Shown: in pieces, positions 14,667 through 21,531 of the stretch
Layout of the letters: every line of letters starts with the position of its first letter
How positions within the stretch are numbered: position 1 is the stretch's first letter
Source of the DNA: a virus
Length of the DNA stretch: 21,531 bases
Virus record (IMG/VR): IMGVR_UViG_3300048836_001220
Location: 1-21,531 of that record
Strand: one strand, 5' to 3'
Notes under the pieces: model-generated
Databases searched by the model: none
What the model was told of the DNA's origin: nothing
What the model saw: the letters and a program-made list of their open reading frames with translations, nothing else
Made by a program: the position numbers and the translations under genes

Positions 14667-15048
14667 ACCGGATCACCGGGGCATCGGTGATGGACAATGA
14701 GGTGCAGTCATACGTCACCAGCGTTGCCAGCACATTGGACGAATGCACCGTGTTGATTTGGTAGAACGCGCCGTCCAAGAGAATCAGCGCGGCCCCGTTT
14801 GGTGCTACCTCGGACAGGACCGTGACAAGGTGAGAGCCGACATAGGACGGGCCAAGCGTCAGAATGGTTTCTCGTGATCGGTCCACATAGCCAAGTGTCG
14901 TTTCCGCTGCGTCGTATTGCAGTTCCCCCGCCGCCGTGTAGACCGGAGCGCCGCCGTCCAGCGCCGTGGCATAGACCTTGGCCAGCTTGAAGGCAGGGTT
15001 GCCCCGTGCGGCCCGCTTGGCGATGGTGAGGGCAGATAGCTTAGACAT
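14659..15048 (-). CDS. Probable head-closure/head-tail joining protein
   Basis: 129 aa, beta-rich after a basic N-terminal segment (SKLSALTIAKRAARGNPAFKLAKVYATAL). The length, the beta-barrel-like pattern (AALILLDGAFYQINTVHSSNVLATLVTYDC) and position after the portal fit a stopper or adaptor, but no signature motif is visible. Overlaps the portal gene by 8 bases. Confidence 0.55.
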   Translation of the reverse strand: MSKLSALTIAKRAARGNPAFKLAKVYATALDGGAPVYTAAGELQYDAAETTLGYVDRSRETILTLGPSYVGSHLVTVLSEVAPNGAALILLDGAFYQINTVHSSNVLATLVTYDCTSLSITDAPVIRYA

Positions 15049-16054
15049 CGGACCACCCCACCAGCTTCATGGCCTTTTCCAGTTCCAGCCCCGCCCCTGT
15101 CAGGACACCCACGGCACGGGCGCGGCCCGCCACGTCTGCCGACATCATGGCGTCAATGCTCACTTTGTCCGTTCCGATCTTGCGGGCCAGTTCGGGCAGG
15201 CATTGGCGGGCAAGGGGCAGGATCGTTTGCAGGGCAAAGAGCCGATACCCTTCCCGCATGGCCCCGGCATTGCCGTTTGCCGTCACCAGCGCCGGGGGAA
15301 TACCGCAAGCGGCCAATAGCCGATAATGCAGATCGGTCGTGAAGGGGTTAAGGTCTGCCTTGGCCAGATCCGGCGTAAGGTCCACCCGGCGAAACTCTGA
15401 CGCATGGCCCCCGGTCTGGTGCGCAAAGTCGGCCTTGGACGATATGACGGCCAAAGAGGACGATTGCAGGCCGACAGCGGCCTTTTGCTGTTGATCCTCG
15501 GGGATGGTAGACGGCAGAGGCAACAGGCCCTTGCCGGTGTAGGCCGTCGCGTTGCTCACGGCCTTTTCAATCTCGGCCATAAGTGCCGGGGAAAGCCCCA
15601 TCATCTGCCACGGGGATCGGCCCCGCCACGGTTGCGCGGGATCGGTGTTAATGGTGAGTTTCAACACCTCCCCCTCAAGGGCCTTGCGGGTTTCTGTCTC
15701 ACTGGGGCGGGCAATGTGAAGGTGATACCGGCCCCCGGCCAATTCATCCCAATAGGCGACGTGATCGAGGGCCAGCGCCGATCCATCCGCCCGGATATGC
15801 CAGCACGTTTCGCCCTTCATAAGCAGATCACGGCCCATTGCGGCTAGCGTGGCGGGGTCCACCGGGATCGGGGACAGGTCCAGCATGGCAAAGCCCGAGG
15901 TCCAGTAATGCAATGCGGTCCCTACCGTGGCAGACAAGGGCACGTTGCCGTCGGACAAAAGACCCCGGCGGCGATTGTCGATGTAATCGAGTGTCACCCC
16001 GAGGCTGGCCCGCTGTTCAATCTCAGGCTCTTTGCGTTTGAATGGCCACATCAT
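15041..16054 (-). CDS. Phage portal protein, HK97 type
   Basis: 337 aa, slightly short for the HK97 portal family (about 380-430). The portal is the dodecameric DNA gate of the head and docks the terminase. Family features: basic N end MMWPFKRKEPE, VGTALHYWTSGFAML, LLMKGETCWHI near residue 80, WRGRSPWQMMGLSPAL, SSLAVISSKADF, FRRVDLTPDLAKADLNPFTTDLHYRLLAACGIPPALV and GAMREGYRLFALQTILPLA, in the usual order (DNA-tunnel and crown helices). The start overlaps the upstream stop as ATGA. Confidence 0.88.
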   Translation of the reverse strand: MMWPFKRKEPEIEQRASLGVTLDYIDNRRRGLLSDGNVPLSATVGTALHYWTSGFAMLDLSPIPVDPATLAAMGRDLLMKGETCWHIRADGSALALDHVAYWDELAGGRYHLHIARPSETETRKALEGEVLKLTINTDPAQPWRGRSPWQMMGLSPALMAEIEKAVSNATAYTGKGLLPLPSTIPEDQQQKAAVGLQSSSLAVISSKADFAHQTGGHASEFRRVDLTPDLAKADLNPFTTDLHYRLLAACGIPPALVTANGNAGAMREGYRLFALQTILPLARQCLPELARKIGTDKVSIDAMMSADVAGRARAVGVLTGAGLELEKAMKLVGWSDV

Positions 16055-16614
16055 ATGCGCACCTCACTTGTCAGAAGGGCACCGGCACCAGAGCCGCGAA
16101 ACATCGGCATCAGGGTTTCCCTTGAGAATGAGAAATCGCCCGAGGATTGCGAGCGGTATTCGCGGCGATTTGGCCCTTGGATCAGTTGATAGAGGGCCAG
16201 TTGATGCACCGCCCGGACCACCGCCGGGGACGGTATGGCACCGGGCACAGCGCCCGATTGCGTGAGGCGATAGAGGGTGAAGGGGTCAAGGTCGATAAGC
16301 CCCGCCTCGGCCACATAGGGGGCCGACAGGCTCACCCATGATCCGCCGCTATAGACGCTCACCACCAGCGCGGCGGGAAAGGGGTATCGTGGCCAGCGGA
16401 ACGCCATGGGGGCGTCGGTCTTGACGATCACCTTGCCCGAGGTCGTGGCCCGGTAACACTTGCCGGTGAATGCCTCCACCATGGCCCAAGAAGCCGTGAG
16501 CATCGCCGTTGCTTCATCCAGTGTGGCGTCGGCTTCAAACGCCACCTCTGAGGCCAAGAGCGTCGTATCAGGATCGGCCCCGGCCTGAAATTCGGTTTCC
16601 AAGAGAGCAATCAT
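16051..16614 (-). CDS. Probable head-tail connector (HK97 gp6-like)
   Basis: 187 aa from ATG 16614, chosen for its ATGA overlap with the protease gene. It has an N-terminal helical repeat (TLDEATAMLTASWAMVEAFTGKCYR), the hallmark layout of gp6-like connectors: helices, then a beta segment with a proline (RWPRYPFPAALVVSVYSGG), then helices (SPAVVRAVHQLALYQLIQG). The connector ring sits under the portal. Confidence rests on this pattern and on its place between protease and portal. Confidence 0.7.
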   Translation of the reverse strand: MIALLETEFQAGADPDTTLLASEVAFEADATLDEATAMLTASWAMVEAFTGKCYRATTSGKVIVKTDAPMAFRWPRYPFPAALVVSVYSGGSWVSLSAPYVAEAGLIDLDPFTLYRLTQSGAVPGAIPSPAVVRAVHQLALYQLIQGPNRREYRSQSSGDFSFSRETLMPMFRGSGAGALLTSEVRI

Positions 16615-17228
16615 GGCAGGATCACCATTTTGTGGCCAGTGCAATCAATTGCACTGGATTTTGTGCCCAAGTCTAAATATGGGGCCATGGCCCTGAGTTC
16701 GGCCTCAGTGTCGGGATAAGCGGGCCGGGTCACAATCGACAGTTCAAAAAGCAAGAGGGCGAATAGCTGGCGGATCATCACGCCGGGGTTTCCCGGCTCA
16801 GGCACCAGACGTTCGGCACCCGGCACCACATCGGCGGGGGGCACCCGGAAACCGGGGCTGATACCTCGGGCAAGCCCTGAACCGATCATGGCCAGAGCGT
16901 CCACCACATGCGTGGCACGTTCCGCCCCCGGCGGGATGGTGGCGACAAACTCAAGGAACCGTTCCGTGTCCTTGAGTTCCAGCGTTCCCGAGGATCGGGA
17001 CGCAAGGGGCCGGTCAAACGAATGCCCGGACAGCAGGTTGATTTCCCGCTTGGGGTCGCCAAGGGCGAATGAGAACGCCCCCGGCATGATTTGTTCTTTG
17101 CGCACCGTCCCCCGATCAGAGAGGACGGCCAGAGAGTTGTAAGGAAACTTGCCCGCAATGATCGGGCGGTTTCCCAGTTGCCGCACCTCAAGGTCAGAGG
17201 TCGGCCAGATCATGCGGGCCTGTTCCAT
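16611..17228 (-). CDS. HK97-type prohead protease
   Basis: 205 aa serine protease (herpesvirus-assemblin fold) that cleaves the capsid delta domain and itself during head maturation. Catalytic-site segments: LLSGHSFDRPLAS with His69, and FELSIVTRPAYPDTE with Ser164, the usual E-x-S-x-V-x-x-P-A-Y pattern. The start at ATG 17228 shares a base with the capsid stop (TGATG); a longer TTG frame from 17261 is less likely. It is transcribed after the capsid gene, the reverse of the usual protease-then-capsid order. Confidence 0.9.
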   Translation of the reverse strand: MEQARMIWPTSDLEVRQLGNRPIIAGKFPYNSLAVLSDRGTVRKEQIMPGAFSFALGDPKREINLLSGHSFDRPLASRSSGTLELKDTERFLEFVATIPPGAERATHVVDALAMIGSGLARGISPGFRVPPADVVPGAERLVPEPGNPGVMIRQLFALLLFELSIVTRPAYPDTEAELRAMAPYLDLGTKSSAIDCTGHKMVILP

Positions 17229-18469
17229 CAAGACACCGAAACGTCGTCGATTTTCAGCCAATGGGTTGCTTGGCGCTGCACCAGAATGTCAACGAAATTG
17301 AAAACCGTGATCGCAACCTTGCCCGTTTTGCTTTCTGTGTAGGGGTCAATAATCATCTCGGGACTGCCCCACTGGACCATGTAGGCATGTTGCGTGGGGG
17401 CGCTGACATACATGGACGCGGTGTCAGGCGTGCCAGAGGCAACCGCCGAGACATTGTTGGCGAATACAAGATTCGGCACGATCTTTTGCGCTTGCTCATA
17501 TTCCGTCAGCTTGTCGCTGAAAGGCGTGGTGAGCAGGGATTTCAGGTGGCCGGGAACACCCGCCACATAAATGCCCGCCATGCTTGCCAGCTTGGCCGAC
17601 ACCATGAGGTCCACCGCCCATTCGACAATCGCCGCATAGGCTACATTCGCATCGGCAAAGGATGTGCCCGTGAGCAAGGACGCAAGGCCCGCAGGCTCAT
17701 TGCCCGCGCCTGACCCTTGGAAAACCGCCTTGTCCATGCCTTCGCGGATCACCTCGGAAAGATCACGGCGCAACATTGGCTCAAGGACGCTATTTTGCCG
17801 GATCGCCTGACGCGACAGAAGGTAGCGGGCCGTGAGAGTGTGAATACTCGGCTCGGAAACCGCCGTGGTGATCGCCGCAGCATCCACCCCGGACCCTTCC
17901 GCCACCCAAGAGGCCGAGGCCCCCGAGGTGAGTTCGGGAAAGCGGGGCTGGCCCGTCACCTGAATTGCCCGAAAACCGAATGCCTGTGCCGCGCTTTGTT
18001 CAAACAGTCGTTCAAGCGCCTGCATAGTCGGGCGGGACGCCAGATCGCCCGAGGACGCATCGGGGGCAGTAACAATCGCATCGGCACGCCGTTCAAGCAA
18101 CGCCTCAGTCGGAAACCGGATACCCTGACGCGCCTTGCCATCCCGGTTTTCGAGTTCCGCCGACACCTCGGCCTCACGGCCTGAGATTGCACGGCCTTCT
18201 GTCATGGCCTCCACCGCATTGGCGAGATTGAACGCACGGCATTCCCGTCCAAAGTCGGTTTCGGCCTTGTCGGGGGCTTTAATCTTGTCCCGCTCGGCCC
18301 CTTCCACCAGCAAAGCGGCCCTAAGTTCAACCTCGGCCCCCTCATAGGCTTCTGTCAGGCCACGCAGTTCGGTGCGGCCATCATCGTTGATTTCATCGGC
18401 CTTCTGGATAGAGGCCATTTTCTCGCGCCGCTTGGATTGTGCGAGTTGGATTTCTTGAGATTTGAGCAT
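17228..18469 (-). CDS. HK97-fold major capsid protein
   Basis: 413 aa, the normal length for the family. An N-terminal delta/scaffold region (1-105), heavily charged and coiled-coil, is to be removed by the protease. The shell domain follows, with SASWVAEGSG (185-194), TLTARYLLSRQAI (211-223), the P-domain helix and the FQGSGAGNEPAGL signature (250-262), and a C-terminal beta region ending DILVQRQATHWLKI. AAGGAAAGG lies upstream of the ATG at 18469, the strongest ribosome binding site in the operon, as expected for the most abundant product. Confidence 0.92.
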   Translation of the reverse strand: MLKSQEIQLAQSKRREKMASIQKADEINDDGRTELRGLTEAYEGAEVELRAALLVEGAERDKIKAPDKAETDFGRECRAFNLANAVEAMTEGRAISGREAEVSAELENRDGKARQGIRFPTEALLERRADAIVTAPDASSGDLASRPTMQALERLFEQSAAQAFGFRAIQVTGQPRFPELTSGASASWVAEGSGVDAAAITTAVSEPSIHTLTARYLLSRQAIRQNSVLEPMLRRDLSEVIREGMDKAVFQGSGAGNEPAGLASLLTGTSFADANVAYAAIVEWAVDLMVSAKLASMAGIYVAGVPGHLKSLLTTPFSDKLTEYEQAQKIVPNLVFANNVSAVASGTPDTASMYVSAPTQHAYMVQWGSPEMIIDPYTESKTGKVAITVFNFVDILVQRQATHWLKIDDVSVS

Positions 18470-18489
18470 GTTAGCGCCTTTCCTTGACG

Positions 18490-19140
18490 TTATTTCAGAT
18501 CTTTGGTGAGAGCGTCGAAAAGCGCCGCAAGGGCGCGGTCGGCAAATTGCGGGAAGTCGGATTTAATCTGACTGACCAGCCCAAGACGGGGACGCACCCG
18601 CACTTGTTTCTTGAGCGCGTAGAGGGGCGTCAGCTTTCGCCCGACACGCTGAAAAAGGATCAGGTTGCCCGCACGGCTTTCGGCAATGAAGGTGCTTTTC
18701 CATTGCCGTGGGTTGCGCCGTTTGGGCGTCCCGTCTGCATTCAGTGCAGCGGGCAGAGGGATAAACAGATACTCCCCCTCTTTGGGCGTGATCGTCCCGC
18801 CATATTCGTGAATGCGGTTTTTACCGGGAAGGCTTATTTCCCCATACACATCGGCCAGTTTGGCGGCGTCGTGGACCTTGCCCCCGCTTTGCAAGGCCCG
18901 GACCAAAGCCCCCGTGCGGGTTGCAAGGGCGGTGTCGGTCGTGGTCGGGCCAGAGTGTTTCGCGGCCAGCTTGTCGAGTTCTGCATTCACGAAAATGCGC
19001 ATTTCACGCGACAGCACTTGCGCGAAATCGTCCATGCTCTTGCCGAGGCTATCGGCCATTGCATAAAGGCCGATTTGGGCATCCCGAAACCGCTTGTTGC
19101 CGTAACTGACGGATAGGCCGATTTCATGCGCGTCTGTCAT
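18490..19140 (-). CDS. HK97 gp10-like neck/virion morphogenesis protein
   Basis: 216 aa. The pattern RTGALVRALQSG ... IHEYGGTITPKEGEYLFIPLPAAL ... YALKKQVRVRPRLG is that of gp10-like/Mu gpG-like proteins at the head-tail joint, which have a helical N half and a beta core with the HEYGG turn. It is longer than typical gp10 (about 110-150 aa), nearer gpG-type. The start overlaps the previous stop as ATGA. A 20-base gap with a strong ribosome binding site separates it from the capsid gene. Confidence 0.7.
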   Translation of the reverse strand: MTDAHEIGLSVSYGNKRFRDAQIGLYAMADSLGKSMDDFAQVLSREMRIFVNAELDKLAAKHSGPTTTDTALATRTGALVRALQSGGKVHDAAKLADVYGEISLPGKNRIHEYGGTITPKEGEYLFIPLPAALNADGTPKRRNPRQWKSTFIAESRAGNLILFQRVGRKLTPLYALKKQVRVRPRLGLVSQIKSDFPQFADRALAALFDALTKDLK

Positions 19141-19631
19141 GTCGCCACCGGATCAGGGGCGAATGAGCCGAGATAGGTTCGGGGGTCTTGCAGGTCGTGG
19201 CGATAGTGGACCACGAAAAACACGGCCCCCTCGGCAGTCAAATCCTCGGGATGGTCGAGGTCCACCACGTTCCCGACGTCGTAAATGTCGATTGCCAGTC
19301 CGTTTAGGGTCGTATCGGTTAAGAGGCGGCGTTGGATCATGCCGGCGACCGTTTCCACGATGGTGGCGGGCACTTCCCCGGCTTGGGCGCGGTAGCGGTA
19401 ATCCACCGACACCTCCAGCCAGCATTCAACGAAAGACGTGCCTTGCTTCTTTTGTTCTTTCATCGGGACCACGGCGGCAGAGAGCCGCTTTGTCGTGGAT
19501 TGCGGCAGCGGTCCCCGGACCACCTCAGAGAATGAGAACGGGTAAGGATCGGCCCCCGGCTGGCCACCGGTCACGCTGGCAAGGGACAGGTGCAGGGTTT
19601 CGAGGATCGTTTCGCGGTATGTCCGTGTCAT
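19137..19631 (-). CDS. Tail-terminator-like neck protein
   Basis: 164 aa from ATG 19631, chosen because it overlaps the HNH stop as ATGA. The opening RETILETLHLSLASV and the strands that follow (CWLEVSVDYRYRAQ; GAVFFVVHYRHDL) resemble phage tail terminators, small alpha/beta proteins that cap the tail tube and face the head. No diagnostic motif, so the call depends on fold pattern and neighbours. If right, it would be the interface for docking a tail made elsewhere. Confidence 0.5.
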   Translation of the reverse strand: MTRTYRETILETLHLSLASVTGGQPGADPYPFSFSEVVRGPLPQSTTKRLSAAVVPMKEQKKQGTSFVECWLEVSVDYRYRAQAGEVPATIVETVAGMIQRRLLTDTTLNGLAIDIYDVGNVVDLDHPEDLTAEGAVFFVVHYRHDLQDPRTYLGSFAPDPVAT

Positions 19632-20002
19632 GTGGCACCTTTGGGAATTGCAGTTGGTTGCATCGCCGGGGCCAAGGCAGTCAGAAACGCCCCGCGCCCT
19701 GGCACATGGGATCGGCGGATTTCTTTGGAACGGTCGCGCTTTTCGTGCCCTTCCCACCGCTCACGCGCAGATTTGGCGTTGTGGCAGGACGGGCAGAGAT
19801 ATTGCAGGTTGTCGCGGGCCTTAGGATCAAGGCCGATCCATGCCCCCTTGGCGCGGCTAATCATGTGATCCACATGGCCGTGCATCCCGACATATTGCTG
19901 GCAACATTCGCAGCGGTGCTTTGCCCGAAAGGCAATCTCGGGCCGGATACGGGCTTTCCAGTCGTGCGTGTCGATTGTGGATCGGTCCTGTTGCCGGGTC
20001 AT
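19628..20002 (-). CDS. HNH endonuclease next to terminase
   Basis: 124 aa. Two zinc-binding knuckles flank the active site: CECC (31-34) and CPSCHNAK (70-77). The catalytic HVDH (43-46) is between them and Asn65 lies in DNLQYLC. HNH proteins beside TerL take part with it in specific cos cleavage in HK97-like phages and in capsid-forming islands (established knowledge). ATGA overlaps occur at both ends, placing it firmly between TerL and the neck genes. The C-terminal 40 residues beyond the HNH fold are unassigned. Confidence 0.88.
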   Translation of the reverse strand: MTRQQDRSTIDTHDWKARIRPEIAFRAKHRCECCQQYVGMHGHVDHMISRAKGAWIGLDPKARDNLQYLCPSCHNAKSARERWEGHEKRDRSKEIRRSHVPGRGAFLTALAPAMQPTAIPKGAT

Positions 20003-21531
20003 AGCAGGATCACCTCATATTCCGGCTTGGGGGCGTCCATGTCTGAGACGTAGGCGCTACAGGCCAGAGTGAGGGCTTGAGCCACGTCAATCCGGGCATT
20101 GCGGTGCGATTTGTCGAGTTGGCAGGCCCCCGTTGCCGAAACCTTCACATCGGCCTCTGCCACCGCCGCCTCAATCAACAGGGAGCGTTGCAGCTTGGCA
20201 CGGCCCGCAAGGAACACGCGCCGGGTTGCCCGAATGTCGTTGTCGCCATCCTTGGGGCCGGTCCCCCGTGTGATAAGCGGCCAGTCGATTTTCGCCCGTG
20301 CCATCGCCGTCCGAAACTCGGCATCCCGGTAACGGTCCCCGGAAATCGAATGCACGGGATGGTCCCCGATTTCATCCCGGAGCCGGGACAGAAACTCGGC
20401 AACATCGGTGACGGCCCCCGAGGTCTCGAATAGCTCCCCGGTTTCGGCCAGCTTCACATAGAGGTTGCCCACACCGTCCCGCTTGCCGCGTTTGGTCAGG
20501 TCCAATTCACCTTCACCGGGGAACGCGGCCAGAGAGCGGATCACGCCGCTTTCCTTGTAGACGATCACCGCCGCCGTCATGGCCGCACTGCCCCCGAGGT
20601 CCAGCCCTATGAAACACGGCTCACCGGGGATCGGCTTGGCCGACACGTCATAGGCCCGTTGGAGCTGGCCGTATTCGATCAGGAGTTGCCGGGACGGACT
20701 GAGGGGCTGATTTGTCTGCCACACCCGAAACTCGGTCAGAGAGCCGGATTTGTCGCCTTTCTCGAAAGCGTCCCGCATAAATGCCGCGCTCTTGATCGTG
20801 CCGAGGCCGGGGTTTGCCTTTGCCCACACCAGCGGGTCCGACACATCGTCGTCCAGATCGGCGGCGTAAACATGCACGGCGGTGCGCTTGTCCGGGCGTT
20901 CGATGATTTCCCGATAATGCGGGTTGTCGCCTTGAGTTCCTGTCAGGATCACCCGCCCGTCACGCGCCGCCACCGCGTCAAAGACGTTTTGCAGGCTTTC
21001 ATTCGAGTTCGGCAGAAGGCCGGTTTCATCCACAATCCCGAGGTCGATATCGAGGCCGTGACCGGCGGTTCTATTGCCCGACAGGAATTGCAGCTTACCG
21101 CCACGCGGCCCGTGCATCACGCCGGGGAGCGGGGACCGGACGAAGGAAATCCCGGCGTCCACCCCCGAGGCTTCCAGAATGTCGATCACCTGATTTCCAA
21201 CAATTTGCGCGTGAACCACACTCGGGGCAGTCGCACCGCCACGAAAGCCGGGGATGAAAAGCGGGGAGCCTTCGCACATGTAGCCGAGGATCAGCGCGGC
21301 CACCGTGGCCGTCTTGCCGTTCTTGCGTGGGGTGCTGAGAACGGTCGTGCGGAACAACGGCCCCCCGTTCGGATCGTCGGCCAGATGGTCACGCAAGAAA
21401 TCAAGCTGGAACGGCAGAAGGTGCAGCGGCTCACCACGCGACGGGCCAGCGGGCACCACAAACGTGTCGGCCAGCCATTCGGCCAGCGCGTCAACACGAT
21501 CCTTCTGAGGTTTGCGCTTGAGGTGGATCAC
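19999..21531 (-). CDS. Terminase large subunit of element 2 (N end at window edge)
   Basis: At least 510 aa in one chain; the frame is open at the right edge, so the true start may be outside. ATPase half: Walker A STPRKNGKT (66-74), Walker B LGIVDE (164-169), then the ILTGTQG coupling motif. Nuclease half: Asp311 in GLDLGG, Asp399 in SGDRYRD, Asp482 in ARIDVAQALTLA. It is the HK97/phiC31-like TerL type, unlike the split enzyme at 3787-5234, so the two elements package independently. No TerS is visible; one may lie just past the edge. Confidence 0.9.
   Translation of the reverse strand: MIHLKRKPQKDRVDALAEWLADTFVVPAGPSRGEPLHLLPFQLDFLRDHLADDPNGGPLFRTTVLSTPRKNGKTATVAALILGYMCEGSPLFIPGFRGGATAPSVVHAQIVGNQVIDILEASGVDAGISFVRSPLPGVMHGPRGGKLQFLSGNRTAGHGLDIDLGIVDETGLLPNSNESLQNVFDAVAARDGRVILTGTQGDNPHYREIIERPDKRTAVHVYAADLDDDVSDPLVWAKANPGLGTIKSAAFMRDAFEKGDKSGSLTEFRVWQTNQPLSPSRQLLIEYGQLQRAYDVSAKPIPGEPCFIGLDLGGSAAMTAAVIVYKESGVIRSLAAFPGEGELDLTKRGKRDGVGNLYVKLAETGELFETSGAVTDVAEFLSRLRDEIGDHPVHSISGDRYRDAEFRTAMARAKIDWPLITRGTGPKDGDNDIRATRRVFLAGRAKLQRSLLIEAAVAEADVKVSATGACQLDKSHRNARIDVAQALTLACSAYVSDMDAPKPEYEVILL

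Overview
The window is high-GC DNA (roughly 60% by eye) with alphaproteobacterial codon use. The proteins and the tRNA-Asn remnant suggest a Rhodobacterales-type host; that is an impression, not a measurement. Almost all of it is mobile DNA. Two phage-related elements meet at a tRNA-Asn attachment site near 13742-13788.

Element 1 (1 to about 13788, left end outside the window) reads like a phage satellite or small prophage. Next to the attachment site lie a tyrosine integrase (12397-13602, -), an AlpA/excisionase-like HTH protein (11991-12239, -) and a large primase-helicase (9394-11868, -). A palindromic, iteron-bearing replication origin candidate follows (9241-9382). Then come three small unknown genes, a coiled-coil protein, an unknown protein, a terminase small subunit and a large terminase split into separate ATPase and nuclease genes (3787-5234, -). 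Left of a convergent hairpin the strand use changes. There is a small + gene, an AT-richer gene for an exported protein of unknown function (2444-3334, -), and a tightly overlapping three-gene + operon (1-2452). That operon begins with a tRNA-guanine-transglycosylase/DpdA-like enzyme, a family that puts 7-deazaguanines into nucleic acid.

Junction (13603-13944): repeats upstream of the integrase are followed by the 3' part of tRNA-Asn, beginning in the anticodon loop and running to CCA, with no 5' half. This is what one end of an element inserted in a tRNA gene should look like. The intact tRNA is predicted beyond the left edge.

Element 2 (about 13789 to beyond 21531): after a + gene for a small membrane-anchored protein comes one compact minus-strand operon. 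In transcription order it encodes TerL, HNH nuclease, a tail-terminator-like protein, an HK97 gp10-like neck protein, the HK97-fold major capsid protein, prohead protease, connector, portal, a possible head-closure protein and a small helical protein. Nearly every junction is an ATGA or short overlap. It is a head and packaging set with no tail genes in view, ending beside the attachment site. This resembles capsid-forming phage-inducible islands, which make their own heads and take tails from a helper phage.

Working model (inference): two elements sit in tandem at tRNA-Asn. One replicates with its own primase and origin and carries a two-piece terminase and a possible DNA-base-modification cassette. 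The other is a head-only packaging element. The host, the left end of element 1 and the right end of element 2 cannot be seen.
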